From Mayamaea pseudoterrestris (taxonomy: Eukaryota > Bacillariophyta > Bacillariophyceae > Sellaphorales > Sellaphoraceae), in NCBI GenBank assembly GCA_027923505.1, contig BROI01000004.1, positions 620,001-684,000 on the forward strand: 64,000 bases of DNA, written 5' to 3'. This document shows positions 52,379-63,150 of this stretch, piece by piece. The first letter of the stretch is position 1. Every line of letters starts with the position of its first letter. The notes beneath the pieces are model-generated. The model was not told the DNA's origin and ran no database searches. It saw only the letters and a list, made by a program, of their open reading frames with translations. The position numbers and the translations under genes are program-made.

Positions 52379-54592
52379 ATGAAACGAATTACAGCTCTCC
52401 TACTTGGCATTTACCTTTTCGTCACCCAAGTCACACTCACCGCTTCTACTACCGACGAGTCCAGCACCGCCAATACTCTACAACTCGACGACACGGACGA
52501 AGATGATGGGACCGAGTTCAAAGTGATTATCGGCTACAGGAACAAGCCGACGCGCGACTTTCAAGTCGGAAACCTACTGTCTCGTCGAAACAATCGCCTG
52601 CGCCAGCACGAGGGCCGCGGCTTGGCCCGCGTCAATGCCATCAAGGCCTCGTTGAACCGCACCATGATTCGTGAGCTGGAGCAGCGCGGCGACATTCAGT
52701 ACGTTGAGGAGGACCGCCGCGTCCATTTGCTAGGTGAAATGCATACACTTGCACTCAAACAAGTCCAGGGACTATCCAGTGCCATTCCTAAACCACCAAC
52801 CTACGCCACGGGCGCTTGTGCGGATCCAGATTCGTTCAAGATTGGCATTGTCGACAGCGGCTTGGACGTGTCACACCCCGACTTGCCCTGTGCCAACATG
52901 AACGACGCGGCACAAGCCACGTGCGTGGGCGAGGAGTTTGGCATTCCCGACGGTCAGTACTGGTACCAACCAACCTTGTCGCACGGCACCATGGTGGGTG
53001 GCATTATTAGTGCCGTTCGCGGCAACAATCGTGGCATTAGTGGTGTGTTGGACAATTCTAAGATATGTTTGATTGTGGCGCGTGTGTTTGCCGATAACTC
53101 CGATGGAGCGGCGGATGTCAGTAGCATCATTGACGGCATCAACTGGGTCTACGAGCAAGGTGCCAAAGTGATCAATCTGAGTTTGGGAGGACCGTCGGCG
53201 GGTGTCACGGATCGAAACTTTTATCAAGCCATCCGAGACAGTGGTGTCTTGCTAGTCGTGGCGGCGGGTAACGATGGATCGTCGACAAAGTCATATCCAG
53301 CCTCCTACAGCAGCTGCATGAGTGTGGCAGCCGTCGACGAAAACCTGCAGCATGCAGCCTTTTCGCAGTACAATGCCGACGTTGACATTGCGGCGCCAGG
53401 CGTGCACATTTTGTCAACGTCACCGCTGGGACTTGGCGCACTTGCTACGCTATCCTTCTCCAATGCGGCATCCTTTGGACAGTTTATGGAAAACTCTCCC
53501 ATGCCATCGGGGAGCATCAGTGGTCCGTTGATTGAGTGTCCAGGTTTGGGAACCACGACTTGTCCCGGATCGTCGGGCCAAGTGTGCTTGATTGAGCGAG
53601 GCGAAAACACGTTTGAGGAAAAGGCGTTGAACTGCGAAGCTGGTGGCGGGATTGCGGCCATTATATACAACAATGTTGACTTTGATTTGCAGGGCGGCGC
53701 ATTGGCGTCTCCCACGAGTGTGACCATTCCCGTCATTTCCATTTCGCAGGATGCTGGCAATAACCTTTTGAACAATCACATTGGTCAAACAGTCACCATT
53801 ACTTCTCAAGATGGCTACGAGTACGCCGATGGAACGAGCTTCAGCGCACCCTTTGTCGCTGGTGGTGCCGCCTCCATATGGCAGGCTTGCCCGAGCTGCA
53901 GTGCCGACGACGTTGAACAATGTTTGCTCGAGAGCGCCAAGGACCTTGGCGCCGCAGGCGCGGACGACTACTTTGGCCATGGGCTGCTGCAAGTGGGTAG
54001 CGCCTACTCGTGCCTCGTCGACAATGTCCAATGCTGCGATTCCAGTGGGACGCGTGCGCCATCGCCTCCCACGCCGCCGACACCGGCACCTGCCATGGCA
54101 CCAGTAGCTGCCCCCGCTCCAGCGACGAGTCAGGACTGTAGCTCCGACGAAGATGCCTACGTGTCGTGCTTTGACAATTCCTTGACCGTGTGGCAGGAGG
54201 AGATTTGTCGATACTGCGTCAATGCTGCGGTACCTTACGATGTTGACTCACTGACGTGCGCCGACATTGATGACGCCATTTGTCCGGCCATAACCGATGT
54301 ATGCGCGGCGTACTGTGGATCCTGCGTCAAATCGATTGAAACCTACATGGGATGTGCGTTGCAAACACTTCGAAGCGACTGCAAGTTGGACTGCAGCTAC
54401 GGAACGAGCGGAACTGACGACAATATGACTGCAGCACCGGCACCGTCTTCATCGGGCGGTGGCGTTTCGGTTGGTTTGATTGGGGTTTCCTCTCCCACGA
54501 CGAGCCCATCAAACCTTCGCTCCGGGGCAACGCCTGTTGGCGTCGCGACGGCGTTTGCGGCAGTCGCTGGATTGATGGTGCTGCTCGTTTGA
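52379..54592 (+). CDS. Secreted subtilisin-like protease (S8) with I9 propeptide, PA insert and GPI-type tail
   Basis: 737 aa from ATG 52379. Order: signal peptide (residues 1-23), inhibitor I9 propeptide (about 46-116; FKVIIGYRNKP, RGDIQYVEEDRRV), peptidase S8 with Asp159 (IGIVDSGLDVSHPDL), His202 (LSHGTMVGGIISA), the oxyanion Asn298 (VVAAGNDGSS) and Ser487 (YADGTSFSAPFVAGG). A protease-associated-like insert sits between His and Ser (about 362-477; GQVCLIERGENTFEEKAL, GGIAAIIYNNV). A Pro-rich linker and a Cys-rich C-terminal module follow. The end is hydrophobic (VATAFAAVAGLMVLLV), fitting a GPI anchor. All catalytic residues are present, so it should be an active extracellular or surface protease. 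Confidence 0.92.
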   Translation: MKRITALLLGIYLFVTQVTLTASTTDESSTANTLQLDDTDEDDGTEFKVIIGYRNKPTRDFQVGNLLSRRNNRLRQHEGRGLARVNAIKASLNRTMIRELEQRGDIQYVEEDRRVHLLGEMHTLALKQVQGLSSAIPKPPTYATGACADPDSFKIGIVDSGLDVSHPDLPCANMNDAAQATCVGEEFGIPDGQYWYQPTLSHGTMVGGIISAVRGNNRGISGVLDNSKICLIVARVFADNSDGAADVSSIIDGINWVYEQGAKVINLSLGGPSAGVTDRNFYQAIRDSGVLLVVAAGNDGSSTKSYPASYSSCMSVAAVDENLQHAAFSQYNADVDIAAPGVHILSTSPLGLGALATLSFSNAASFGQFMENSPMPSGSISGPLIECPGLGTTTCPGSSGQVCLIERGENTFEEKALNCEAGGGIAAIIYNNVDFDLQGGALASPTSVTIPVISISQDAGNNLLNNHIGQTVTITSQDGYEYADGTSFSAPFVAGGAASIWQACPSCSADDVEQCLLESAKDLGAAGADDYFGHGLLQVGSAYSCLVDNVQCCDSSGTRAPSPPTPPTPAPAMAPVAAPAPATSQDCSSDEDAYVSCFDNSLTVWQEEICRYCVNAAVPYDVDSLTCADIDDAICPAITDVCAAYCGSCVKSIETYMGCALQTLRSDCKLDCSYGTSGTDDNMTAAPAPSSSGGGVSVGLIGVSSPTTSPSNLRSGATPVGVATAFAAVAGLMVLLV

Positions 54593-54831
54593 GTGTGCAT
54601 TGCATAGAATTAGTTTGTAGAGTTACCTTTTAGTTAAAGAATCATAATAAACATCATACATTTACAATGATTTGGCTTGGCAGTGGTATATCTAGTCGTA
54701 ACAACTATCGTATGTGGGCGCTGGAGAGCGGCAGATAGCTGAGAGATCACGATGCGACATTGCGAGCGAGCCAGCCGATTGATCGCCGACGGGTTCATCA
54801 TCGTCACAACAAAAGCAAGCACCACACCATC

Positions 54832-56007
54832 ATGGTCTCAACGACAAGGAGAACTGGCAGCTACAGTTGTCTACCTCAACGACCAGTTGCATTTGTCAGT
54901 CTGTTATCAACATGCTCATTGATATTCTTAGCAACGTCGTACACCCGACAACTGTCATCCAGTCTTTTCTGCGCGAACGATCCCTTCGCACCTCCACGAG
55001 CGCCGATGCACCAACGACCTGACATACATGAGCATGAAGTGATCCAATACAAGGCCAACTGCCAAGTCAATTACACGGAATCATGTATCATTCCAAAGGT
55101 GGTGTTACTCATGAGCTTTCCCAATTCCGGCACATCCTACACGCTCAAAATCGCACAAGGCATCTCCAACTACTCGTTCGCGACGAGCTACCACAAGGAG
55201 CTCCGCAACCAAACCGTGACGCACGTCATTCCCGGAACCATCTCACCCTACAAGAAGAACACGTCCATGCCACTTGCTCCATACGTGCTGACCAAGACGC
55301 ACTGCACCGGCTACGGCGATCGCCACGGCTTGGATTATACGAACGACGCGTTCGACGTGGCCTGCCGATCCATTGACGTTCGAGACAAGCCTGGCATGAC
55401 GCTGGAGTATTCCGCCTCGATAATCAGCGGCGCCGTGCACCTGTTTCGCAGTCCCTTTGACAACTTGGTGGCCCGCATGCATCTTTGGATCAAGCGACAA
55501 CAAACAAGTGGCAAGTGGAACGACGAGCTAGCGGCAAAATATGCCGAGAGTCAAGAAGGTATACTCGCCTGGTGTGACATGATTGATGCCATCAACACAA
55601 GAAGCAACTTGGAAGCCTTTTTGGCGCAGCAGGGAATTGCCCGCGAATTGTATCAAAACTTGCCGTGCCTCACGGAGCAAGTGCGCTACGTTGCGTGGCA
55701 CACGCACGCCGTGCACTTTATACAGCGGCACCAGCTCCCAACGCTGGTGCTCTACTACGAGTGGTACACATCCAACTACTTCAAGATTGCAACAACGCTG
55801 TTACAGTTTTTGAAATTGGATGCCGTTAATGAACCAAACGAATTCTATCCGGGCAAGACGTATCTACATTTGTTCAGCTTGGAGTTGGTTGGTCGAATGG
55901 AACAGTTTATGAAGGCCATGGCATCGCAGGAATGCTGGGAGTTGATTCAGCACTACTTTGATCCAGTGGCGCAAAATTTTACCTTGCCGACAAGCCAATC
56001 CCGGTGA
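54832..56007 (+). CDS. Membrane-anchored sulfotransferase, second type
   Basis: 391 aa from ATG 54832. A signal anchor lies at about residues 20-38 (VAFVSLLSTCSLIFLATSY). The PAPS-binding motifs are VVLLMSFPNSGTSYTLKIA (about 89) and GAVHLFRSPFDNLVARMHL (about 203). Further family features are YVLTKTHC before them and a helical C-terminal part (LVLYYEWYTSNYFKIATTLL). It differs strongly from the sulfotransferase at 46887, so the two are not a recent duplication. Golgi location is predicted; the acceptor is unknown. Confidence 0.8.
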   Translation: MVSTTRRTGSYSCLPQRPVAFVSLLSTCSLIFLATSYTRQLSSSLFCANDPFAPPRAPMHQRPDIHEHEVIQYKANCQVNYTESCIIPKVVLLMSFPNSGTSYTLKIAQGISNYSFATSYHKELRNQTVTHVIPGTISPYKKNTSMPLAPYVLTKTHCTGYGDRHGLDYTNDAFDVACRSIDVRDKPGMTLEYSASIISGAVHLFRSPFDNLVARMHLWIKRQQTSGKWNDELAAKYAESQEGILAWCDMIDAINTRSNLEAFLAQQGIARELYQNLPCLTEQVRYVAWHTHAVHFIQRHQLPTLVLYYEWYTSNYFKIATTLLQFLKLDAVNEPNEFYPGKTYLHLFSLELVGRMEQFMKAMASQECWELIQHYFDPVAQNFTLPTSQSR

Positions 56008-56278
56008 CACTTGTCGCTGTGAAGACCGACCGATGGGTGGACGGGCGACCTACTTGAAATCACAGGATCTTATTGGCAGACATCATCCCTTCTCGTTAAT
56101 CGATCGTGTTGCTATGCACTTTATAGCTTTAAGAAGCCTTAATATTATACAAGTAGTGTAAGTGAGCAGGGCTGCGAAATGAGAATGTAGCGAACTGCAG
56201 GGATGCAGTAAGTCCGGCAGATACATGGAGCGTTCTCCGAGCAAGCCAAACAATCAAGCAAGAACGAAGGCATAAGTC

Positions 56279-57159
56279 TCATACAATCTCTTCACTGTCG
56301 CTCGTATCCTCCTTTGTAGCTGTCGCTCGATAAGACGAATCTGAACCGAGTTCAATCGACGAGAGTCGCAGTCGATGCGCGCGAAAGCGCTTCCCCTGCA
56401 CATGTTCGTAACAACGTCTAGCCGACACTCGAACGACAAAGGCAGCAATGCCAGTCATCCAATAGAACGAGGTAACATGGTTCCGAGCCATCAAGCCGAT
56501 AAATAGCCACAGTGCCAAGCAGACGGCAACAAGCATGATTCCGCGATCCGTTGCATCACATAGCGTCATGCAATAGCCATAATATCTATATAAAAAGGCT
56601 TCGCTCGGCATGTTTAGCAAGCGAGCAGCCTGTCGCTGTCGAGCTGCTGTTCGTAGGTTCATGAAATGCATGTCTAAAATGTAAAAAGACGTGCATGAGA
56701 CGACACGTTGCACAACACCAAGCCCGGAAGCGCGATTAAGGTTTCATTCTGCAACCAATCTCACTTACAGAGTCTCCTTGGCATTGATTCGAATTCAGCT
56801 GGTCGAAAGTCGGCAGGCATTTCCGTCTTGAAATCCAAGTTGTATCGTCGCAAGGAAGCTTCATCCTCAGCGTCCCAGTCGTCATCGTCCAATATAAACG
56901 AGTTTGCCGATGTAAGATGCAGTTTCTCCGAATGATGAGACTCGCCGCTATGGTTGCTACGGTTCAGCAAAAGATTATTGGCTGCTTCTGTTATAAAGTC
57001 GTGGTGATCGTCGTCGTCCTCCCAGGAAGGATCGCGAAACGCGGAAGCATGGGCTGGATCGGGCGTTTCCGCATCCTCATCCGGTTCATCAGATTCGTCG
57101 ATTTCCTCTTCGTCCAGCCGACTGTATTTCTCGCTCATCAAGTCGTTAATCCCGTTCAT
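56279..57159 (-). CDS. Acidic-N-terminus membrane protein of unknown function
   Basis: Two exons, complement(join(56279..56673, 56769..57159)), 261 aa; the 95-bp intron is GTAAGT...TTTTAG and joins RRL|YMHF in phase. Residues 1-115 are very acidic (EEEIDESDEPDEDAE, WEDDDDHHDF). The second exon has two hydrophobic segments (GIMLVAVCLALWLFIGLMA and TSFYWMTGIAAFVVRVSA) and a basic/acidic tail. No catalytic motif. The layout suggests a two-span membrane protein with both charged ends on the same, probably cytosolic, side. I do not recognise the family. Confidence 0.65.
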
Positions 57160-57462
57160 ATCGATTTATTGGTTACGCAATGCAACTGCAGTATGAGGCT
57201 TTCCTGTGCTGTGATTGTTCGCCTCTCCGATGCGCGGCCATCATGAGGTCGGATCGAGTCGCGATGCGATAGGCAGAACGAGCGCCATGAATTCACGCCC
57301 GAACGCATGGCTAGCATAGTCTACAAAAAGACATAATTGTAATACTAAAGCAAATACAAGTTCTTCTCCATTGCGATGCAACGTTTACTTGGGTTCATTT
57401 GACGAGACATCATCGAGATGACCGTGGCCCGATCATCATTCATTCAAACCAACTCCGTCTCC
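57160..57462. other. Intergenic stretch between membrane protein and UBC9
   Basis: 303 bp on the 5' side of the membrane protein gene and 3' of UBC9. No gene or structured element noticed. Confidence 0.5.
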
Positions 57463-58199
57463 CTAACCCAACGTGGCTGGAGCATTCTTGCTCGCCTCCA
57501 ACTTGATGCGACGACTGTACTCGGCCTTGTTTTGCGTAAAGAGATTGTAGGCGTCACTCTGGGCGGCTGCATAAATAAATTTGCGTCGTAGTGGTGAGAA
57601 TGACCGAGCCAAAGCAGCAACGTATACATCCAGCAATTACATTCCGTTTTAGAAACCCTCCACCATTTCAAGTAAAACTTACGACTATTGGGGTTTGGCT
57701 GATCCAAAAGATCCTGAATACCAGTCAAAATCTGCTTGACTGTAATGGCCGGGCGCCAGCCTTCCTCCTCGTTCAAAATGGAAAGGCAAATGGTACCCGA
57801 CGGGTACACGTTCGGATGAAAGAGAGGTGGGACAAACTTGCCTGAAGTCATTATGATTAAATTCAATAAATGAAAAATGATGAGAAAGTGTGGCAAGCAA
57901 AAAGAAATACCATCGTCACTGCTGGCAAGCATGCACATGTATCGTCACTCGTTAACGATAAGTATATGCTACTCACATTTCGGCGGCCGACTCGGGTACT
58001 CCTCACTAAATTCCATCTGCACCTTGTAGACGCCGTTCTCCCAATCCGTTCCCTTTTTGCCCGGAATACCAGCCTCCCAAATCCAGGACGTTGCATTGTC
58101 ATTTTGCGTAATGGGCTTGGCAAAAAATCCAATTGGATGGTCCTTGCGCCAGAGCTTGCGCTCCTCGCGGAGACGACCTTGCGCAATGGCGGATGACAT
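57463..58199 (-). CDS. UBE2I: SUMO-conjugating E2 enzyme UBC9
   Basis: Three exons, complement(join(57463..57566, 57683..57841, 57977..58199)), 161 aa, matching the family's 158-160. Introns (135 and 116 bp) start GTGAGT and GTAAGT and end TTCAG and TGCAG. UBC9 takes SUMO from the E1 and passes it to substrate lysines in the nucleus. Seen: [20 protein letters not shown] (N-terminal SUMO/E1-binding helix), [20 protein letters not shown], the [15 protein letters not shown] block with the catalytic Cys, and [20 protein letters not shown] with [15 protein letters not shown]. The +5 insertion (DDDF-type) of UBC9 is replaced by GKKGTD, and the HPNVYPSG and PAQ signatures are kept. Identification is firm. 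Confidence 0.95.
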
Positions 58200-58399
58200 G
58201 GTCAAATGGATATAATATGATAAGCAAGGCGGGCAATCAAGACTGCTGCTGATGCTGCCGCGAAGGTGTTTTTGTTGCAGCGCCCGGATTAGTCGCAATC
58301 GCAGCGTGCGCGCGCGCACGTTCGTGAACGTCTGTCCGTCACAGTTTAAGCCGCTGCGACTTCCTGCTCATTCGTTTTGATCCGCTCACAAATTCAACC
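58200..58399. promoter_or_regulatory. Head-to-head promoter, UBC9 / four-TM protein, with dyad
   Basis: 200 bp between divergent ATGs. An inverted repeat ACGTTC-GT-GAACGT at 58318-58331 (6-bp arms, 2-bp spacer) lies in the middle, next to a GCGCGCGCGC run. A protein-binding site is plausible; proof needs footprinting. Confidence 0.4.
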
Positions 58400-59158
58400 A
58401 TGGCGGCAACAACCGCACAAGCACCACCTGCTGCTCCACCAGTTATACCGGAAGCAAATGTAACGGAACAGGTTTCCAGTATTCAGCTTGCACTGGAAAA
58501 GAATCGATTCGCCGCCGAAAAGCTTCACGCATCCTGGTTGGGTTGGCTCAAGACGCTCTCCGGATTGGTTCTCATTCTTTCGTGCTTTCAGGCGACAGGA
58601 CCCTTTGCAAAGTGTTTCAAGGATGCAGAGGCATTTACACATGATCATGGAAGCTCGGCTAATCTGACGTTACTAAAGACTGTCATGTTGGCGTTTCAGG
58701 ATAATTTGTGAGTGCAGTCTCGCTGTCGTCGCTATCGTTGTTTCTGCATTCTGCATTCTGCGTGGTCATAGCTCAAATCGATTGCGATATCTCTTTCTCG
58801 TTGCAGAGAATACTGGATAGCGATTCTCAACTCAATTTGCCTCATGCTCTTTCTGCGAGCAACAAAGCCTTCCTTTGGCGGAGCCTGGAAAGTTGCCAAC
58901 ATTTGCATGATAGCGACGGTGGCCGCCTTTATTGTTCATTCACAAAAACCTCGCACTTGTTGCATTCAGCTAGTCGATTCATCCTATATATCGCCAGAGC
59001 CTCCTACGAAAAAGTCGCTTCCAGTCGTTGTGATATTTCACTTGATTGCATCCGTCTGCATTGGCATTATTCAACTGCAGGATCGCATACATCAACGCAA
59101 TGCTGCCGCGGTTGAAAAGCTAAAACAAGAAGTCATGGCTAGCAAGAAGAAAAAGTAG
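58400..59158 (+). CDS. Four-TM membrane protein with C-terminal KKKK (ER-type) tail
   Basis: Two exons, join(58400..58707, 58807..59158), 219 aa; the 99-bp intron is GTGAGT...TTGCAG and holds a short ATTCTGC repeat. Hydrophobic segments: WLKTLSGLVLILSCFQAT (about 47-65), LEYWIAILNSICLMLFL, VANICMIATVAAFIVHS and PVVVIFHLIASVCIGII. The N-terminus is Ala/Pro-rich and the C-terminus is a basic helix ending ASKKKK, which fits a dilysine ER-retrieval signal. I cannot name the family. Both ends are probably cytosolic given four spans. Exon phase and hydrophobic pattern support it as a real gene. Confidence 0.7.
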
Positions 59159-59434
59159 ATGCAACAGATGCGATAGTCTAGCTATTTGATTAACATGCTA
59201 CGCCGGGCAATTAGCTACATGGCTTTTGCGTTTGTCTCCATTCTCGTCGCGCACATGCCTCGTGGCTAGCTTTTTAACCTTGCACGGGAACTCCAGCATG
59301 CTTCTCAACAACGTACGCACAGTTCTCCGAAACCTTGTCCCTGTTGCAACGGTTAATTGTGGCAGTATATTGTGAGATGACACGAGAGCAAACTTATAAG
59401 TGCCAGCTCCTCGTCCAATCGCCACCATTCTAAC

Positions 59435-60377
59435 TTACCAGTTGACAAGGTTCCAAAAGTTCTCCACATATTCCGGACGTCTGTTTTGGTACTTTAGGTA
59501 GTAGGCATGCTCCCAAACATCAAGTCCCAAGATTGGAAACATGATTTCATCAGCAGCGCCCTTCATTAACGGATTATCCTGGTTGGGAGTTCCAACCAGC
59601 TTGAGCTCGTCGCCCTTTTTGTTGACACAAACCCAGACCCATCCGCTGCCAAAGAGAGCACCAGGCGCAGCCCGAGCGTTGAACTGCGACTTTAATTCAT
59701 CGACACTGCCAAAGCTCTTGTTGATTAGTTCCTCGAGCTGCTTGGAGGGCTTGGTATTCTTGGCCTTGTCAGCAGCCTCCAGTTCCGACCAAAAGAAGGC
59801 GTGGTTGTAGTGACCACCTCCATTGTTGCGGACGGCGGGTCCGGCGGCAATGGCGTTCTCCATCAAGTCCACAATCTCGGGTTGGTCCTTGCCCTCCAAG
59901 GCCTTGTTCAAATTGGCAACGTAAGTGGCTGGATCGAGTCAAAGGTAAAACGAAGTGGAACAGATGTGGTGAGCACCGCTATGAGCAATCGTTCTCTCGC
60001 ATATTCAATTCTGTCTCGTTTATACTTACCATGATGCTTGTCGTGATGAATCTTCATGGTCGGCGTGTCAATGTGCGGCTCCAAGGCTTCATACTTGTAT
60101 GGAAGATCCGGAAGATTGTACGCCTGCGAAGCTTGTACAAAGCCGACCGATCCGGCGACAACACTTGCCGCCGCCTTGGTGAAGAATCCTCGGCGAGAAT
60201 TGACATTGGATTCTGTCGATGATAAAAGAGAGAGGGCGTTTGTGTAAGGGAATGGCGGATCTTGGATAGGCATCTGCATGATCGGGTCACGCGCTTACCA
60301 GCACCTCCAGCCTTCATGGACAGCGATGACCATGCCGCAGCTGGGCATAGAACGGAAAGTAGAATGGCAATCTTCAT
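59435..60377 (-). CDS. Superoxide dismutase (Mn/Fe family, Mn-like), predicted thylakoid-lumen form
   Basis: Three exons, complement(join(59435..59928, 60030..60212, 60299..60377)), 251 aa. Introns are 86 bp (GTAAGC...GACAG) and 101 bp (GTAAGT...TCCAG). The first intron restores GAESN; the second restores [17 protein letters not shown]. Metal ligands by motif: His in MKIHHDKHH, His in [11 protein letters not shown], then [20 protein letters not shown] (Asp, His). NQDNPL and GGHYNH favour the Mn type. The presequence is tripartite: signal peptide ending AAAW, transit, then [20 protein letters not shown]...ASQA, a twin-Arg signal with A-x-A site. Plastid import and Tat export to the lumen are predicted. 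It would remove superoxide near the photosystems. Confidence 0.88.
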
Positions 60378-60748
60378 GGTCAAAGGTATGATATGATTTG
60401 AAATAGCCGCAGCGATGCAAGGGTCGACAGTGGGGTTTGATGTTTGATGGCGGCAGCAAACGCGATCTTGTGAGCGCGCTGATCTTTCGAAGCCGATCCT
60501 CTGGTGACGCACGTACGACAAAGCGTTTTTGAAAAGACATGGTATGGTTTCGACTTGATTATGCGGGGATGCTTCCAGCCACAACTGCACTTCATTCATC
60601 TACTAAATGTACGAAAGTAGAACAATTGCACAAGAAAATTACATTCAGGCTGCTCCTGCACGTGCAAAAGACTAATTATTGAAAAGTTTTTCATTCTCAA
60701 GTTGCGCTTTTCAACGTGTTAAACCACTCACTTTTAGATTAAAAACGT

Positions 60749-61671
60749 TTAGAATATAACACCAACTCCCTCCACCGTATGAAACTCCTTCTTTAACACC
60801 TTGCTAAAGGTCGGCCACACTCCCTTGGAAACCACTTGCGCGTTGCTGAGTGTCGGTCCCAGTTTCGTCGGCATACCACTGGCGTCCACCACCAAACTCC
60901 CCGCCAGCGGCGTCTTTTCGTTCGTCACTTGCGGCATGCGTTCACCCGTCGGCACAATCAAGTGTCGCAAGGCAAACCATCCTTCCTTGTCGTCCTGGTC
61001 AAAGCCAGTGTGCACGCACATGCGCAGGTGCGGAAAGCGCGGCGTCACAAAGGGCATGCCGTTGCTCGTATCGAAAATGCGCAGCTCCGGAACAGCTTGC
61101 TCGACGATGGAAATGTAGTTGGTGTCTTGACCAGCCTCTTGGCTGATCAATACGTTGGCCTTGGTTAGTTCGAGTGCCTTGGCGAGTGCCGCTGGATTGG
61201 GTGATGGAGGGAGTGAATAGAGGATAAATCCAGACTTGCTGCAGGCGAATTGGAGCACCATCTGGAAAGAAAAACGAGAAGATTCAGCAGGCAAAATTAC
61301 ATGACTTGGTCAAAGTCTTATTTGTCAACGACATAAATAGTCCGACACAGAAACAATTTGAATGTAGCGCGTGACCGCGTGACACACACTCCATGTGTGA
61401 CATGACATACCTGTTCACTCAAATGCTCCGGCAAAAAGCTCAACACAACGTCTCCCGTTTGCAATCCAAACTCCAACAGGCCAATCGCGAGCGCATCACT
61501 ATAGTAGTCGGTATGCTGCAGACTCCAGGTGCGGTTCTTGTGCTCGTAGCGCACCACGTCCAAGTGGGGAAGTTGACTGGTGAGTTGCGTCAACTGCTGG
61601 CCGGCCGCTGCTGCAAAGGAACGAGTCGCCAGGGAACGAAGTGTAGAGCGACGAATAATGGAGGAAAGCAT
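60749..61671 (-). CDS. Half-length AMP-binding (acyl-CoA synthetase-like) protein with degenerate P-loop
   Basis: Two exons, complement(join(60749..61261, 61411..61671)), 257 aa; the 149-bp intron is GTATGT...TTCCAG, phase 0, between EHLSEQ and MVLQFA. The N-terminus (MLSSIIRRSTLRSLATRSFA) is a mitochondrial-type presequence. The rest matches only the N-terminal subdomain of acyl-CoA synthetases: YYSDALAIGLLEFGLQTGD, DVVLSFLPEHLSEQ, CSKSGFILYSLPPSPN, and ALELTKANVLISQEAG. Where the ATP-binding P-loop (SGTTGxPKG) should be, it has DASGMPTKLGPTLSN, and the protein stops about 50 residues later. Typical family members are about 550 aa. It has intact splicing and start, so it may be a pseudoenzyme, not a decaying copy. 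Confidence 0.68.
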
Positions 61672-61846
61672 GATGTTATGATAAGTGAGTGTAAATGTAT
61701 AGAGAAGAAGTCGAGCTCCAATTGCGGCCAATCGGCATGGTCGCTTGCGGCTTGCGTCACAGTCCCGGTACGACCCGCAACGGTACTCACGACCAGAGGA
61801 CGGCGACCATGCGACGGACCGCCTTTCGCTCACTTCCACTGAAACC

Positions 61847-62914
61847 ATGGTAGCCGCATCTTCCACTCCCTTATCCAATCGAAGATCAACATTTCGCTCT
61901 CGCGCTGCCGCGCACGTTGCTCCCATTCTCATTGAGCTGTCGCTGCAGTCCAATGTTGTCAAGGCTGGCTTTGCCGGTCAAGCGTCGGCTGTATTCCTTC
62001 TTCCATTGCCTCCACTGACCAAACCAATGGCACAGTGTACTGCCCAAGACTACTACTACACGTACAGTCCAGTCATGCAGCAGCTACTCTACTATCTACC
62101 ACAAAGTCCTTTGCTTTCGGAGCGCAAAGCAATCATTGTGTTTGACTCTGGGTTGTACCTGCACCAACCACTCCAGGACGCCCTCGTTCGCATATTGCTC
62201 CACGTTGTGCAGTGCAAGGCCGTTTCCTTTGTCAGCAACATGCTCATGGTGGGAATGAGTCTCATGCTACTGCCAGAGTCGTCGGCGTCTGCTGATTTGG
62301 AATACAGTTGCTGCAACGCCAACTCCACCTGCTTGGCGGTGCACTTGACCAATCAAGAGGCGCAATGCATTGTGTGTTCGTCGCATCAAGCCTTGCCATT
62401 CACGTATCAATCGACGGGCAGTGCTGGCAAGGAGCAGCAGCAGCTATACTGGAATACACCTATCGGTACGGCAAGAATTGTTGCAAGTATCCTCCATTGT
62501 CTACACGCATGTCCACGCGACTTGCGCAAGCAGGCAATCCACAATTTGTACATTTGCGGAGGTGCCGCCAATGATGTCATGGCTGTCAAGATTGCCAAGC
62601 AGCTGCAGGAGACGTTGCTGCGAAACGATAGTGATGATCAAGTAACGATGAGTGCCGTCATGACAAACAACGACGACGATACAACTGCTACGACAAACCC
62701 TGCAGCAGACGAAATTTCGTATATGCAGCTCTTGACCGTCGCGCCAGCCAATGTATCCGTGCTACAGCCACTGGCCGACTATGTTTCCGTCGTGGCGCTG
62801 CCGCAGTTGATGCGACCAGACTTGGCAGTTTGGATGGGAGCCTCCTTGTATGCGAACCATGTTTTGAACAAGAATGCAGACTCTGATTCGTTTACATGGA
62901 TAACGCAATGCTAA
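61847..62914 (+). CDS. Divergent actin-related protein (Arp10-like?)
   Basis: 355 aa from ATG 61847. The actin fold is recognisable at both ends: IELSLQSNVVKAGFAGQASA (about 28-47; phosphate 1 loop, with Ser where actin has Gly/Ser) and MRPDLAVWMGASLYANHV near residue 330 (the adenosine-side WxGxS region of actins). In between are IIVFDSGLYL and NLYICGGAANDVMAVKIAKQL, the latter matching the ILxGGxxxxxGF region. It is much shorter and more diverged than actin, as Arp10/11 of dynactin is. Orthology is a guess. The start is 175 bp from the AMP-binding gene's start on the other strand. Confidence 0.6.
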   Translation: MVAASSTPLSNRRSTFRSRAAAHVAPILIELSLQSNVVKAGFAGQASAVFLLPLPPLTKPMAQCTAQDYYYTYSPVMQQLLYYLPQSPLLSERKAIIVFDSGLYLHQPLQDALVRILLHVVQCKAVSFVSNMLMVGMSLMLLPESSASADLEYSCCNANSTCLAVHLTNQEAQCIVCSSHQALPFTYQSTGSAGKEQQQLYWNTPIGTARIVASILHCLHACPRDLRKQAIHNLYICGGAANDVMAVKIAKQLQETLLRNDSDDQVTMSAVMTNNDDDTTATTNPAADEISYMQLLTVAPANVSVLQPLADYVSVVALPQLMRPDLAVWMGASLYANHVLNKNADSDSFTWITQC

Positions 62915-63150
62915 CTATGTATCTTACGTTTACTTTAAGTATATATCCTCTCTATCAGCTTGGAACGAAGGCAAAATTAAATCTCCGCGCTCGATGCACT
63001 ATCCGTTGAGTGCTGATGCGACTATCACAAAGTCGTCGGAGATCGCAAATTTTGGCGCGCCGTTGTGGAAGCGAAGGCGCTTCTCGAACGCGGCACAACT
63101 TTCGACGCAGCGCAACAAACTGGACCGCTGAAAAACAACCATAGTACATC

